NCBI RefSeq assembly: GCF_034424625.1
Contig: NZ_CP139976.1
Span: 4,774,001-4,838,000 of the forward strand
Origin: Janthinobacterium lividum
GTDB lineage: Bacteria > Pseudomonadota > Gammaproteobacteria > Burkholderiales > Burkholderiaceae_D
DNA length: 64,000 nt
Reading direction: 5' to 3'
Shown here: positions 1 to 8,565 of the stretch, piece after piece
How positions within the stretch are numbered: position 1 is the stretch's first letter
How the letters are laid out: every line of letters starts with the position of its first letter
Translations under genes and position numbers: made by a program
Notes under the pieces: generated by a model
What the model was told of the DNA's origin: nothing
Database searches by the model: none
What the model saw: only the letters and a program-made list of their open reading frames with translations

Positions 1-3000
1 GTTTGCGCCGCCGTCGACGTGGCCGCCACGCCGCCCGCGCCCAGCGGCGCGATCCAGCCGGGGAAACGCGCCACCACCTGCGGCGACAGGCTGATGCCCA
101 TGTCGGCCCAGGTGCGCGGGGCCAGCACGTCGCCGCGCCGCACCACCAGCGGGCCCATGGACGTGGTGACGAATTTCGCCACCAGGCCTTCCGGGCCGAA
201 GAACTGGCCGATCTCGAGGTTGCTCGCCTCGATGCGCGCCGCGGGCGCGAATGGATATTTGTTGGCCAGCGATTTCTGGAACGGTTCATACACCTGCGCC
301 GCCCAGGTCTTGTTGATATCGAGTTCGGCCGGCGCGACGATGACGGCAAAGGTCTGCATCAGCGGGCGCACGAGAATGGGGCGGATCGCCTGCTTTTGCG
401 CGTCGCTCATCCCCGTGAGCACCTGCTCGTCGACCAGTTTCAGGGCGTCGGCCAGTTCGGAACCGCTGCCCTCCAGGGTCTGCTGCATGAACTGGCGCGC
501 GCCCGGCCCCGCGTCGCCCTGGTTCTTCAGCTGGTTCAAACGGCTGCGCAGTTTCGACAGCGCTTCCAGGTAGGCGCGCATCAGGGATGCATTGTTGTCC
601 CTGGCCGCCACCAGCTTGCCCACGCCGGCAAATTCGCGCCCGACAGGCCCCATGGGCTTGTCCAGGCGGGCCGGGTCGAGCTGCGCATGGAGAGCGGGAC
701 TGGCCGTCAGCGGCGACGGCGCGCGGCGCAGCACGGTTTCCTTGAACCAGCCGACGATGCCCCGCTCGGCCTGGCGCAATTGGGCATTTTGCAGCGCCGG
801 GTTGTCCCACGAGGTTTCCGCGTAAATGGTCGTCAGCAGCCTGGCGATCGGCGACGACTGCGGGTCGCCCAGGCGGTTCATCGCCTGCACGGCACCGTCA
901 AAACCTTGCAGGTCGGCGACGGCCACGCCCTGCACGAATTTCTGCCACTCGCGCGCATAGTCGGCCTTGTACATGGCCACCAGGTTTTTCTCGATCTGTT
1001 CCGGACTGCCTTCCAGGGTCAGGTCGTCGGTGGAGGCGCTTTTCAGCACCCAGTCGGCGCTTTGCAGCTCGCGGTTGGCGGCATCGCGAAACGCGCCCTC
1101 AACGAACTTTTCCCAGGCCTGGCGCGTAAAGGCACCGGAGACGGCGTAACTGCCCGCCAGCAGCGCCTGATCCTGTTCACCGACGATGCGCGCCACCGTC
1201 ATGCCGGGAAAGCGCGTCGCGGCGCGCGCCTTGACGTCGGCATACACGCGCTCGCGCGCCGGCATGCCGCGCACCACGCGGCGCAGGTTTTCGCGCGCCT
1301 GGTCGACCAGCGCCAGCTTCTGCTCGATGCGCGGCCAGGACGGATCGCCGATCTGCGCCAGGTAAAACGTCAGCAGCCGTTCCGCGCTGCGTATCATCTG
1401 CTCGCGCGGCATGGCGCCCCGGTTACCCTCCAGCCAGGCGCGCCAGAAACGCGTCAGCTGGTCATTCAGGTGGCTGCTTTCCGCATGCGTCTTATCGGCC
1501 AGCATCAGATAGGTTTTCAGCGCATTGTAGGCATCTTCCACATTCGTCGCGCTGGCCGCCTGGTACTGGACGCTGCGCGGCGCGGCGGGTGCTGCAGTGG
1601 GTGAGGCGGCGGCCGGCGTCTGCGGCGTGCGCGCCGTGGGCTGCAGCTGATCCGCGCTGGCGTTCATTTCAAACAGCAAGGCTTCCAGCGCGCCCGCCAC
1701 GGGGCCGAGCATGACCTGGCGCGCACCGGCAAAATATTCCTCGCGCAGCTTGCGTTCAAGCAGCTCACCCTGGTACAGGCCCAGGCGCAGGGACCACGGC
1801 CGTTGCGTGCGGTACGCTTCCAGCTGCTCGATGCGGTCCTGCAAGATCTCGAGCGCTTCCAGGCGCGACTGCAAGTCCAGGCGCCGCTCCTGCAGCTTCA
1901 CCACTTTGGTTAAATCGGCCTCGACGTTGGCCACCAGTTGCCGGTTGCCCAGGTAGGACCAGCTCCAGCCGCCCAGGCAGGCACCCAGCAACACCGTGGC
2001 GGCAAAGAACACGGCATATTTGAAGCGGAGCTTGGCGCGGTTGGCATAGTTGGCCACCAGGTGCTTGTCGGCAAAAATCACCTTGCGGAACAGCTCCAGC
2101 AGGAAATAGCCATGCTGCCGCGCACCCGCGGGCAGCATGGCCGGGACCGGCGCGAAGGCCAGGTCGAAGCGGCGCGCCACCTGCTGCGAGGAGGCACTGA
2201 CGGGCTCGCCTTCCTGCAGCGCGCTGGTAAAGTAAAAGCCGCGGAACACGGGCTGGAACTGGAATGGGTTTTCCTCGAACAGGGTGGCGATGAAGGCGCG
2301 CAAGGCCGGCTTGATGGCGGCAAACTCCAGCGGAAAGGTAAACACGCCGGGCGCCATCGTCTTGCGTTGCCGGTGCGCCATGTTGGCCAGGCTCAGTTCC
2401 GTCAAGCCATCGTGCAATTCATCGAAACCCTGGTCGAAAAACGCCAGCAAATCGGCCGTGGGCAACTTGCGCTGGTACGGCATGGTGGCGCCCCAGACAC
2501 GCTCGCGCTCGCTACGCTCGGCATCCGCGAAAAACTCGGTGAAGCCGGCGATCAGGTCCGCCTTGGTAAACACGATGTACAGGGGCGCGAACACTTCCAG
2601 GCGTTCGATGACATCCTGCACGCGCTTGCGCAGGCTGCGCGCCAGTTGCATGCCGACATCAGGGTCGCCTTTCAATTCGGCGGTGCTGACGGCAATGAGG
2701 ATGCCGTTGATGGGCGCCTTGCGCCGGTATTTTTTCAGCAGGTCGAGAAAGCCGAACCACTCGCCGCGGTGCTCGTCGACGACGGAGTAGCGTCCCGCCG
2801 TGTCGAGCACGATGCCGTCCGTGGTGAAAAACCAGTCGCAATTGCGCGTGCCGCCCACGCCTTGCACGATCTTGCCGTCGGCAAAGGGAAACTGCAGGCC
2901 CGAATGCAGGATGGCGCTGCTCTTGCCGGCGGCCGGATTGCCGATGATCATGTACCACGGCAATTCGTACAAGGCGGCGGCGCCCGATTTGATACCCAGC

Positions 3001-3350
3001 TTGGACGTCTTGATGGTCTCGATGGCGGCCAGCATGCCCGTGCGCACGGCGTCGAGTTCCCCCCGCTGGGTGCTGCCGGCAGTGGATGCCGAAGCGGCTT
3101 GCGCGGCGGCGATCTCGGCCTCGTTGAGAATGGCCTGCCCCAACGCCTGCGCATCGCGCCGCGCGCGGCGCCGGCGCCACAGCCACAGGCCCAGCCACGT
3201 GACAAAGGCCAGCAGCAGCAAGACCAGGGCCCAGACCAGCGCCATTTCCAGCACCTCGGCGCCCAGGTACAGGAACACGGCCAGCGCCATGAAGCCGAGG
3301 ATGGTCAGATTGCGGCTGTCGGTGAGGAAATGCCAGATTCGTCGCAGCAT
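1..3350 (-). CDS. tssM: Type VI secretion membrane complex protein TssM (IcmF), 3' end off the window
   Basis: TssM is the large inner-membrane component of the TssJLM trans-envelope complex of type VI secretion. The reading frame is open from an ATG at 3350 to base 3, about 1116 residues, so only the extreme C-terminus lies outside. Two adjacent N-terminal membrane segments (about residues 15-58) are followed by a cytoplasmic domain with a Walker A motif GNPAAGKSS at about 137-145, then a third membrane segment near residues 438-460 and a long periplasmic region. This order and size match the IcmF/TssM family, whose members usually run 1100-1300 residues. The M15 peptidase gene lies upstream on the same strand. 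Long opposite-strand frames across this gene are codon-bias artefacts. Confidence 0.93.
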   Translation of the reverse strand, partial: MLRRIWHFLTDSRNLTILGFMALAVFLYLGAEVLEMALVWALVLLLLAFVTWLGLWLWRRRRARRDAQALGQAILNEAEIAAAQAASASTAGSTQRGELDAVRTGMLAAIETIKTSKLGIKSGAAALYELPWYMIIGNPAAGKSSAILHSGLQFPFADGKIVQGVGGTRNCDWFFTTDGIVLDTAGRYSVVDEHRGEWFGFLDLLKKYRRKAPINGILIAVSTAELKGDPDVGMQLARSLRKRVQDVIERLEVFAPLYIVFTKADLIAGFTEFFADAERSERERVWGATMPYQRKLPTADLLAFFDQGFDELHDGLTELSLANMAHRQRKTMAPGVFTFPLEFAAIKPALRAFIATLFEENPFQFQPVFRGFYFTSALQEGEPVSASSQQVARRFDLAFAPVPAMLPAGARQHGYFLLELFRKVIFADKHLVANYANRAKLRFKYAVFFAATVLLGACLGGWSWSYLGNRQLVANVEADLTKVVKLQERRLDLQSRLEALEILQDRIEQLEAYRTQRPWSLRLGLYQGELLERKLREEYFAGARQVMLGPVAGALEALLFEMNASADQLQPTARTPQTPAAASPTAAPAAPRSVQYQAASATNVEDAYNALKTYLMLADKTHAESSHLNDQLTRFWRAWLEGNRGAMPREQMIRSAERLLTFYLAQIGDPSWPRIEQKLALVDQARENLRRVVRGMPARERVYADVKARAATRFPGMTVARIVGEQDQALLAGSYAVSGAFTRQAWEKFVEGAFRDAANRELQSADWVLKSASTDDLTLEGSPEQIEKNLVAMYKADYAREWQKFVQGVAVADLQGFDGAVQAMNRLGDPQSSPIARLLTTIYAETSWDNPALQNAQLRQAERGIVGWFKETVLRRAPSPLTASPALHAQLDPARLDKPMGPVGREFAGVGKLVAARDNNASLMRAYLEALSKLRSRLNQLKNQGDAGPGARQFMQQTLEGSGSELADALKLVDEQVLTGMSDAQKQAIRPILVRPLMQTFAVIVAPAELDINKTWAAQVYEPFQKSLANKYPFAPAARIEASNLEIGQFFGPEGLVAKFVTTSMGPLVVRRGDVLAPRTWADMGISLSPQVVARFPGWIAPLGAGGVAATSTAAQ

Positions 3351-3567
3351 GATGAGCCCAGGGTGAGGTCGCAAAGCAGGAGGAACGCCGCCGCGCAGCG
3401 AGGCGGATTCGGCCCATGCTGACAGCAATGCGGCGCGCCTTTGTTGACATATGACAAGTATCAGGTGCCAGCGCGCGGCAGGCGCTGGCCTGCCATTGAC
3501 GCCGCGCAAGCAAGCTTGCAGCGGTGAAAATCAGGCCGAACCCCGGCGCTAGAATGGCTGGCGCGGC

Positions 3568-4407
3568 TTACTTGCCCAGCACGCGCGGTTGCGGCAATTC
3601 CGTGTGGCCAAAATCCATCATGGTCCAACGCCCGCCCCAGCGCAGGCCCACCGATTCAGCCGTCACGCCATATAAACGGTAGCCGCGCATGGCCCAGGCA
3701 TTTTTTTCAGAAATGATGAGCTTTCCTTCATGCATGAATGCGCAATCGGCCGCCAGGCCATACTGGTGATAGCTTTGAAACGCCCTCGCGTTCGTCACGT
3801 TCGGGCCGGCCGCCGCCAATTGATCCTGGCGCGCAGGGCTGCGATAGCCTTCCAGCAAGACCATGTCGTAGCCATGCACGTCTTTCATGATCTTGAAGAC
3901 CAGCAGCAGGCGCTGCGCGAAATCGTGGTCGAGCAATTGCCAGTTGCGGCTGGCGCCGCCCAGCAGCGGGCGCAGCTGCGTTACTTCCGCCGTGGAAAAC
4001 AGCAGCGGCGGCAAGGCCGGCGGCGGCACCAGCTGCTCGCCCTTCAGCAAGTCGCTGACCTGGTCATTGATCGCGTGTTGCTGGTCAGCATAGCCGCGCA
4101 AGGCGATGCGGTCGCTGGACAGCCAGGCCAGCAGCGGCGGCACGATGACCAGCACGCTGCCCGCCAAACTCAGCCAGCGATGCAGCCACAGCAGCTGCCA
4201 GGCGCGCGCCATGCCCGAGCCCGTTTGCCGCTGCACGCGTTGCCACTGCGCGCCGCTTCCGCCCTTCAGGTGCTGCGCGCGCCGCTGCACGCGCCAACCG
4301 AGGTTGACGAGCGTGTGCAGCACGATGGCGCGGCCGCCGGGAAACAGCAGCAGCCAGCAAGCAAGACAGGCGAGCAGGAAATACATCAAGACCAGGGCGA
4401 CGAACAT
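3568..4407 (-). CDS. Membrane-anchored M15-family peptidase, TagX-like T6SS-associated peptidoglycan hydrolase
   Basis: The 279-residue protein has an N-terminal membrane segment (about residues 2-24), a second one near 75-95, and a C-terminal M15/VanY-type metallopeptidase domain. Zinc and catalytic motifs are visible as SYHQYGLAADCAF and, near the C-terminus, DFGHTEL. Known family: TagX of Acinetobacter is a peptidoglycan L,D-endopeptidase of this fold encoded in a T6SS cluster and needed for assembly. The position directly upstream of tssM suggests the same job here, opening the cell wall for the secretion apparatus; that is inference. The start at 4407 is chosen because GGAG sits 7 bases upstream; an upstream in-frame start at 4488 lacks such a site and would add a non-hydrophobic extension. 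Confidence 0.82.
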   Translation of the reverse strand: MFVALVLMYFLLACLACWLLLFPGGRAIVLHTLVNLGWRVQRRAQHLKGGSGAQWQRVQRQTGSGMARAWQLLWLHRWLSLAGSVLVIVPPLLAWLSSDRIALRGYADQQHAINDQVSDLLKGEQLVPPPALPPLLFSTAEVTQLRPLLGGASRNWQLLDHDFAQRLLLVFKIMKDVHGYDMVLLEGYRSPARQDQLAAAGPNVTNARAFQSYHQYGLAADCAFMHEGKLIISEKNAWAMRGYRLYGVTAESVGLRWGGRWTMMDFGHTELPQPRVLGK

Positions 4408-4542
4408 GGGCGCTCCGTGACGGGGATAGCGGGGGCCGGGCAGCATGCTCGGCGGCATCGCTAGATCGTAGGCGTCCGCGGTCCGCATGAGCGCGGTTTA
4501 CATCAAGGTCAGTCGAGTTTGTTCCACTGCGGAGGTGATATT

Positions 4543-5226
4543 TTGTCTTTACTGAAAAACGGGGATGGCCAGGCGCGCAGCCCTGACCTGTTGAGCAAGA
4601 CCGGCGCGGCTGGCGCGCGCATCGAAGACAAGGGCATCCTGTCGCAGCTCGAACACGGCATCGCCGCGCCTGCGGCCAGGCCTGCACTGCGCTGGCGCCC
4701 CGCCTGGCGGCACTGGGCTGCTGGCGCGCTGTGCCTGGCGCTGCTGATCACGGCCGTGCTCGCTTATGACACGGACGACCTGCCCCTGCCGCCGGTGCCC
4801 GTCACGGCGGTGACTGAGGCTCCGCCCGCAATGCCGGCGCCAACGGTGCCGCCGCACGCGTCGCAGGCGGCCACCATCGTCAATACGGCGGGACCGCCCT
4901 TGCCTGCGATGGCCGCCACGACAGCAAGCGCACCGCACAAGACGCTACCGCCCGTGCGCCAGGCCGCCGCGCGCCCTCAGGGGCCGAGGCCGGTTGCCGC
5001 GCCCGGCGACAGCGACGTGACCTTGCTGACGGCGATGGTGGCCCATGCGCACCGGCAAGAAAGCGCGGCAGTGCCTGTGCGCGACGTGGTGCTGCGCCAG
5101 CGGGACGGGGAACAGGAAACGGCGGAACTGTTGCGGCGCTGTCAGCAGCTGGGCCTGATCGAAGGCATGCTGTGCCGCTCGCGCATCTGCTCGGGCCGCT
5201 GGGACAGCGATCCCGCCTGCCATTGA
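4543..5226 (+). CDS. Unknown single-pass membrane protein with Pro/Ala-rich linker, TTG start, beside T6SS genes
   Basis: I do not recognise a family. The start is set by a strong GGAGG at 4531-4535 followed 7 bases later by TTG at 4543, giving 227 residues. A cytoplasmic stretch of about 65 residues is followed by one hydrophobic helix (about 68-84), then a proline/alanine-rich region of about 80 residues. A compact C-terminal part contains four cysteines (motifs RRCQQLG, CRSRIC and a final Cys), consistent with a periplasmic disulfide-bonded end. It is divergent from the M15 peptidase/tssM pair and could share their promoter region, so a T6SS-linked or envelope role is possible but unproven. 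Confidence 0.7.
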   Translation: MSLLKNGDGQARSPDLLSKTGAAGARIEDKGILSQLEHGIAAPAARPALRWRPAWRHWAAGALCLALLITAVLAYDTDDLPLPPVPVTAVTEAPPAMPAPTVPPHASQAATIVNTAGPPLPAMAATTASAPHKTLPPVRQAAARPQGPRPVAAPGDSDVTLLTAMVAHAHRQESAAVPVRDVVLRQRDGEQETAELLRRCQQLGLIEGMLCRSRICSGRWDSDPACH

Positions 5227-5252
5227 TGGGGGTTGCCGGCGGTTGACGACCC

Positions 5253-5630
5253 TCAGGCGCGCTCGGACACTTCGATCAGGTTGCGGTCCGGGTCGCGCAG
5301 ATACACGGAGCGGATGGGCCAATTGGCGCCCGTGCGGGCCACCGGTCCCTCCTCGATGCCAATCCCCAGCGCCGCCAGGTGGGCGATGAACGCGTCGAGC
5401 GGCACGGCGGCGATGAAGCACAGGTCCAGCGAGCCGGGCGTGGGCAAGTCCGCCTTGGGCAGGAATTCCTTGCCGGCCTCATGCAGGTTGATTTTTTGCG
5501 CGCCAAACTTGAAGGCATGGCGGCCGGCGCCAAACGTTTCCAGCTGCATGCCCAGCACGCGCGTATAGAAATCGATGCAGGCGGGCTTGTCGCGGGTGGT
5601 CAATACCAGGTGATCCAGGTGGTCTATCAT
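5253..5630 (-). CDS. VOC family (glyoxalase/dioxygenase fold) protein
   Basis: The 125-residue protein has the vicinal-oxygen-chelate pattern: an N-terminal HLDHLVLTTRD with the first metal His, FYTRVLGM, and a C-terminal YLRDPDRNLIEVSE carrying the metal Glu. This is the size of a single-domain VOC protein related to the virulence/glyoxalase-like subgroup. Substrate cannot be deduced; the fold covers glyoxalases, ring-cleavage dioxygenases and fosfomycin/bleomycin resistance proteins. Its ATG overlaps the stop of the upstream alpha/beta hydrolase gene as ATGA, so the two are almost certainly translated from one transcript. Confidence 0.85.
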   Translation of the reverse strand: MIDHLDHLVLTTRDKPACIDFYTRVLGMQLETFGAGRHAFKFGAQKINLHEAGKEFLPKADLPTPGSLDLCFIAAVPLDAFIAHLAALGIGIEEGPVARTGANWPIRSVYLRDPDRNLIEVSERA

Positions 5631-6418
5631 ACAGTTCTCGGGTGAGTGGCCGCGTCCATGCGGCCTTGCAAAAAACCTTCCATCAGCGCCAGCAGTGCCT
5701 GCGGCTGCTCCTGGTGCGGCGTATGGCCGCACTGCTCGACAATGGCGGGCACGGCGTTGAGCGCCTGCGCCACGATCGTGTCGACCTGGGCCGCGCTGCC
5801 GTACTGGTCCTCGCTGCCCTGCACCACCAGCGCCGGACATTCGACGGAGGGCAGCAGGTATTCGATGTTCCAGAACTGGAAACCATAACTGAGCCAGGTA
5901 TCCGACCAGGCCTTGAAGATGGTCTCCGTCTTGTCGCCATGGTATTTCGCCAGCGCGCGCAGCTTGCCCGCGCCAAACGCCGCATCCGCCACGCGTATGC
6001 CATCGAGCGTGATGCCTTCGACAAACACGTGCGCCGCTTCGGTGATGATGCCGCGCAAGCGCGGCGGCTGCTGCGCCGCATAGATCAGGGCAATGCTGCC
6101 GCCATCGGAGTGGCCGACGAGAAAATGGTCCTGTCCCGGCAGCAGTGCCGCGAGCACCTGCGGCAGCTCGCACAGCGCGTAGTCGTGCAAATAATGGAGT
6201 TGGCGGCGCGCCGCCAGCGGCGACGACTGCCCATAGCCATGGCGGTCATACAGCAAGCCGCGGCACCCCGTCGCCTGGCATAGCTGCGCGGGGAAATCTT
6301 TCCACATCGCACAGCAACCGAGTCCCTCGTGCAGGAATACCAGGCAAGGCTTGGCGGGGTCGCCTTCGATCAATTCGTAATAGATATCGGTTTCGGCGCT
6401 CAGGTTCAGTATCGGCAT
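5627..6418 (-). CDS. Alpha/beta fold hydrolase
   Basis: The 263-residue protein has an alpha/beta-hydrolase core: oxyanion-hole motif HEGLG at about 30-34, nucleophile elbow GHSDGG at 102-107 (Ser104), probable acid Asp204 in SEDQYG and catalytic His232 in CGHTPH. No signal peptide is visible, so it should be cytoplasmic. The specific ester, amide or C-C substrate is not readable from sequence. It is the first gene of a two-gene unit with the VOC protein (ATGA overlap). Such pairs sometimes act on aromatic or lactone intermediates, but that is speculation. Confidence 0.88.
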   Translation of the reverse strand: MPILNLSAETDIYYELIEGDPAKPCLVFLHEGLGCCAMWKDFPAQLCQATGCRGLLYDRHGYGQSSPLAARRQLHYLHDYALCELPQVLAALLPGQDHFLVGHSDGGSIALIYAAQQPPRLRGIITEAAHVFVEGITLDGIRVADAAFGAGKLRALAKYHGDKTETIFKAWSDTWLSYGFQFWNIEYLLPSVECPALVVQGSEDQYGSAAQVDTIVAQALNAVPAIVEQCGHTPHQEQPQALLALMEGFLQGRMDAATHPRTV

Positions 6419-6641
6419 GGGCTAGGCTCGCATCGGCAGGTCGGCTGGGCCTATTGTGCCATTGTCCTGCACGGCATGCGTGGCGCCCCGTAAAAATAGC
6501 CTACTGGAAAAGATATTCCCGCCTGCCTGCAAGGTGTTTGCGCCAGCACAAGTGAGCGCCGTTTTTCCGGCGGCGCCGCGCGCTTTTTGCCCGCGCGTTT
6601 GCCTAGAATGGCTTACTCCAACAGCATGGAGCAGACGGCTA

Positions 6642-6688
6642 CCTTATCAGCCAGGACGTGACACTGGCCGTCACGGCAACAGATAAGG
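6642..6688 (+). promoter_or_regulatory. Nested perfect hairpin in the leader of the 127-aa unknown gene
   Basis: Outer arms CCTTATC (6642-6648) and GATAAGG (6682-6688) enclose inner arms CGTGAC (6657-6662) and GTCACG (6670-6675); all pairs are perfect. A possible -10 box TAGAAT lies upstream at 6604-6609. The 325-base stretch 6419-6743 contains no gene that I can support. The hairpin ends 55 bases before the start codon at 6744, so it could be a 5' leader structure or a protein-binding site. No known riboswitch class is recognised. Confidence 0.5.
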
Positions 6689-6743
6689 CGTCTTGCCGCA
6701 CGACGACAGGCGCGGCGTCCAAACTATCGATCAGGAGTACATC

Positions 6744-7127
6744 ATGGAAATGAAAGTAGAACACCGCACCGGCAGCAACCTGGCACTGGAAGAAACCGAT
6801 GCGCCGATGGAGCAGGAAGGCAAGAGTGCAAAAGGCGCTGCCGCACAAGACTTGAACCTGAGCCCCGCCGCCTTCACCACCTATTACACGTGGACGGCCA
6901 ATGGCGTGCATCCTTCGGTCAACTTCGCCAATGCCAACGTGAAGGCCAATTCGCGCGTATTGCTCAACATCAGCGAGTATGCCGCGACGCCACAGGACCG
7001 TTTCATCGGCGCCGCCCGCATGGCCGTGTACAACATCGCACCGTATAACGGCGGTTTCCGGGCCTGGGTGGATATCTCGTGGGGCAGCCCGCTGAAGGTG
7101 CGTTTCGACGTGTTTGTGGATCCCTGA
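6744..7127 (+). CDS. Hypothetical protein, 127 aa
   Basis: No family is recognised. The start at 6744 follows AGGAG with 6 bases spacing. The first 40 residues are hydrophilic and probably disordered (many Glu, Lys, Ala). The remaining 85 residues are rich in alternating hydrophobic and aromatic positions (TTYYTW, RVLLNISEY, GGFRAWVDISW, VRFDVFVD), suggesting a small beta-sandwich domain. There is no signal peptide or membrane helix. The gene is monocistronic: a 325-base gene-free leader precedes it and a minus-strand tRNA-Asn gene with its terminator follows. Confidence 0.7.
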   Translation: MEMKVEHRTGSNLALEETDAPMEQEGKSAKGAAAQDLNLSPAAFTTYYTWTANGVHPSVNFANANVKANSRVLLNISEYAATPQDRFIGAARMAVYNIAPYNGGFRAWVDISWGSPLKVRFDVFVDP

Positions 7128-7234
7128 TCCGGGAAACACTGCGCACGCGCCCGCCACCAGCGGGCCGGCATCGCGCACGTCGCCAAGGCACTGAAGCAAT
7201 GGCCAGCGCGAACGGGAAACCGTGCGCGCATGAC

Positions 7235-7265
7235 AAAAGGGCCACGTGTTGCCACGTGGCCCTTT
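7235..7265 (-). terminator. Terminator of tRNA-Asn copy 1
   Basis: GGGCCACGTG and CACGTGGCCC form a 10-bp stem followed, on the minus strand, by CTTTTG. It lies just downstream of the tRNA-Asn gene read on the minus strand. Confidence 0.8.
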
Positions 7266-7279
7266 GCTGCTGCTTGTTC

Positions 7280-7355
7280 TGGCTCCCCGACCTGGACTCG
7301 AACCAGGGACCTGCGGATTAACAGTCCGTCGCTCTACCAACTGAGCTATCAGGGA
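7280..7355 (-). tRNA. tRNA-Asn (GTT), copy 1
   Basis: The 76-nt gene has the anticodon GTT in the loop CTGTTAATC, the T-arm GGTTCGAGTCC, the D-arm AGCTCAGTTGGTAGAGC and an encoded 3' CCA. It is identical to the three copies at 19.3-20.2 kb, decodes AAC/AAU, and has its own promoter and terminator. Confidence 0.97.
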
Positions 7356-7366
7356 AAGGAGGCCGA

Positions 7367-7395
7367 ATTATATACGTCAAAATTTCCCATGTCCA
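7367..7395 (-). promoter_or_regulatory. Promoter of tRNA-Asn copy 1
   Basis: On the minus strand, TGGACA is followed after 17 bases by a perfect TATAAT, 11 bases before the mature tRNA. Copies 2 and 3 have the same TGGACA-17-TA(T/G)AAT arrangement. Confidence 0.8.
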
Positions 7396-7615
7396 GTTTC
7401 AATCTGCATGGCCAGCAAAACAGGCCGCCAGCGAGCAAGCCTCGCCAGATGGCAGGGTCCGTCTGCGCTGCGCCACGCAAGATAGTAGAATAGCCAGGCC
7501 TTAGCGACACGCAAGGCGCACAACCGCATGCCGGCAGCGGGGCGTCAACCACGCCGCCACGCGGACATGCGCTTGCAAGGTTCGCCTTGCCCCTGGCTTA
7601 CTGCTCTCATCCGAC

Positions 7616-8323
7616 ATGACAGAATCAAGCGCAACCCTGGTGGACCAACCCGGCAGCGGCGACAGCTCGGCGGAAATTGCCGAGCATATGGCAGCCGCCA
7701 TCGTGGCGCGCCAATTGCCGCCCGGCACGCGGCTGCGCGAGGAGGCGCTGTGCCGGCTGTATGGCGTCAGCCGCACCAAGATCCGCGCCGCCCTGCTGAT
7801 ACTCTCGAAAGACAAACTCATACGCATGGTGCCCGACAAGGGCGCCTTCGTCAGCCAGCCAACGGAGGCGGAGGCACGCGACATCTTTGCCGCGCGGCGC
7901 ATCATCGAGGCGGCCCTGGCGCGCGAATTCGTCGCGCGGGCCAAAGCTGCCGACTACCGGATGCTGGAGCGGCACCTGAAAGCGGAACGCCAGGCGCTGG
8001 CACGGGACACGCCGCTGCGCTCGCAACTGCTGGGCGACTTCCACGTATTGCTGGCCGATATCGCCGGCAACGCCGTGCTGCGCGACATCGTGCGCGAACT
8101 CGTGGGCCGCAGTTCGCTCATCACCATGCTGTACCAGTCCGGCCACGACGCGGCCTGCTCTTGCGACGAACACGGCCGCTTTCTCGACGCGGCGCGCAGC
8201 GGCGACGCCGACCTGGCGGCGCGCCTGATGGTCGAGCACCTGGCGCATGTGGAAGCAGCGTTGCGCTTCGACGGCAGCGCCGGCGACCACAAGAAAGACC
8301 TGGTGGCCGCGCTGCTGATGTAA
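7616..8323 (+). CDS. GntR family transcriptional regulator (FCD/FadR subfamily)
   Basis: The 235-residue protein has an N-terminal winged helix-turn-helix (about residues 17-80, with RLREEALCRLYGVSRTKIR and the wing MVPDKGAFVSQP) and a C-terminal all-helical FCD ligand domain. That domain carries the expected metal/ligand residues, including FHVLLADIAGN and DEHGRFLDAA. The ligand is unknown. It converges on the AzgA-type permease gene and may or may not control it. A long palindromic element begins immediately after its TAA stop. Confidence 0.88.
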   Translation: MTESSATLVDQPGSGDSSAEIAEHMAAAIVARQLPPGTRLREEALCRLYGVSRTKIRAALLILSKDKLIRMVPDKGAFVSQPTEAEARDIFAARRIIEAALAREFVARAKAADYRMLERHLKAERQALARDTPLRSQLLGDFHVLLADIAGNAVLRDIVRELVGRSSLITMLYQSGHDAACSCDEHGRFLDAARSGDADLAARLMVEHLAHVEAALRFDGSAGDHKKDLVAALLM

Positions 8324-8483
8324 GAGCCTATCCCAGTAGGGAGCGTCTTCTGCTGGCAGCGTATCAGGAGCGCGGACAAGGCGTGAGGAGGACGCGTGGC
8401 GAGCCACGCAACGACGAACAACGCAGTCCCCGCTTTTGAGGGGCGCCAGCAGCGGATGTATTCATCTACTGGGATAGGTTCTC
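8324..8483. repeat. Palindromic repeat-like element A (about 160 bp)
   Basis: Terminal arms GAGCCTATCCCAGTAG (8324-8339) and its complement at 8466-8481 match at 15 of 16 positions. Inside are a perfect 7-bp hairpin (GCGTGGC at 8394-8400, GCCACGC at 8403-8409) and a CCCC/GGGG stem at about 8427-8442. No coding capacity is apparent. The element begins on the base after the GntR stop codon. Its layout resembles elements at 10483-10613 and 62575-62731, although the sequences differ. Confidence 0.7.
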
Positions 8484-8493
8484 AGCCGCCCAT

Positions 8494-8530
8494 CAAAAAA
8501 GGCCGCCGATGCGGATGCACGGGCGGCCTT
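8494..8530 (-). terminator. Terminator of the AzgA-type permease gene
   Basis: On the minus strand, GGCCGCC and GGCGGCC form a stem followed by TTTTTTGATG, about 40 bases past the permease stop codon. Confidence 0.85.
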
Positions 8531-8565
8531 GTCATTGCTGCGGCAACTGCTTGCCGGCAAACTTG

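Noticed and set aside
3..3422. Long plus-strand open frames (533 and 494 codons) opposite tssM
   Set aside because: They are made of Arg, Gln, His and Gly-rich low-quality sequence with no recognisable domains, and the minus strand encodes an unambiguous TssM. High GC at third positions leaves the antisense frame open.
3434..3465. Near-palindrome around CATATG upstream of tssM as a regulatory site
   Set aside because: The symmetry breaks at two positions and no promoter boxes are spaced around it; the gene is more likely transcribed with the M15 peptidase gene.
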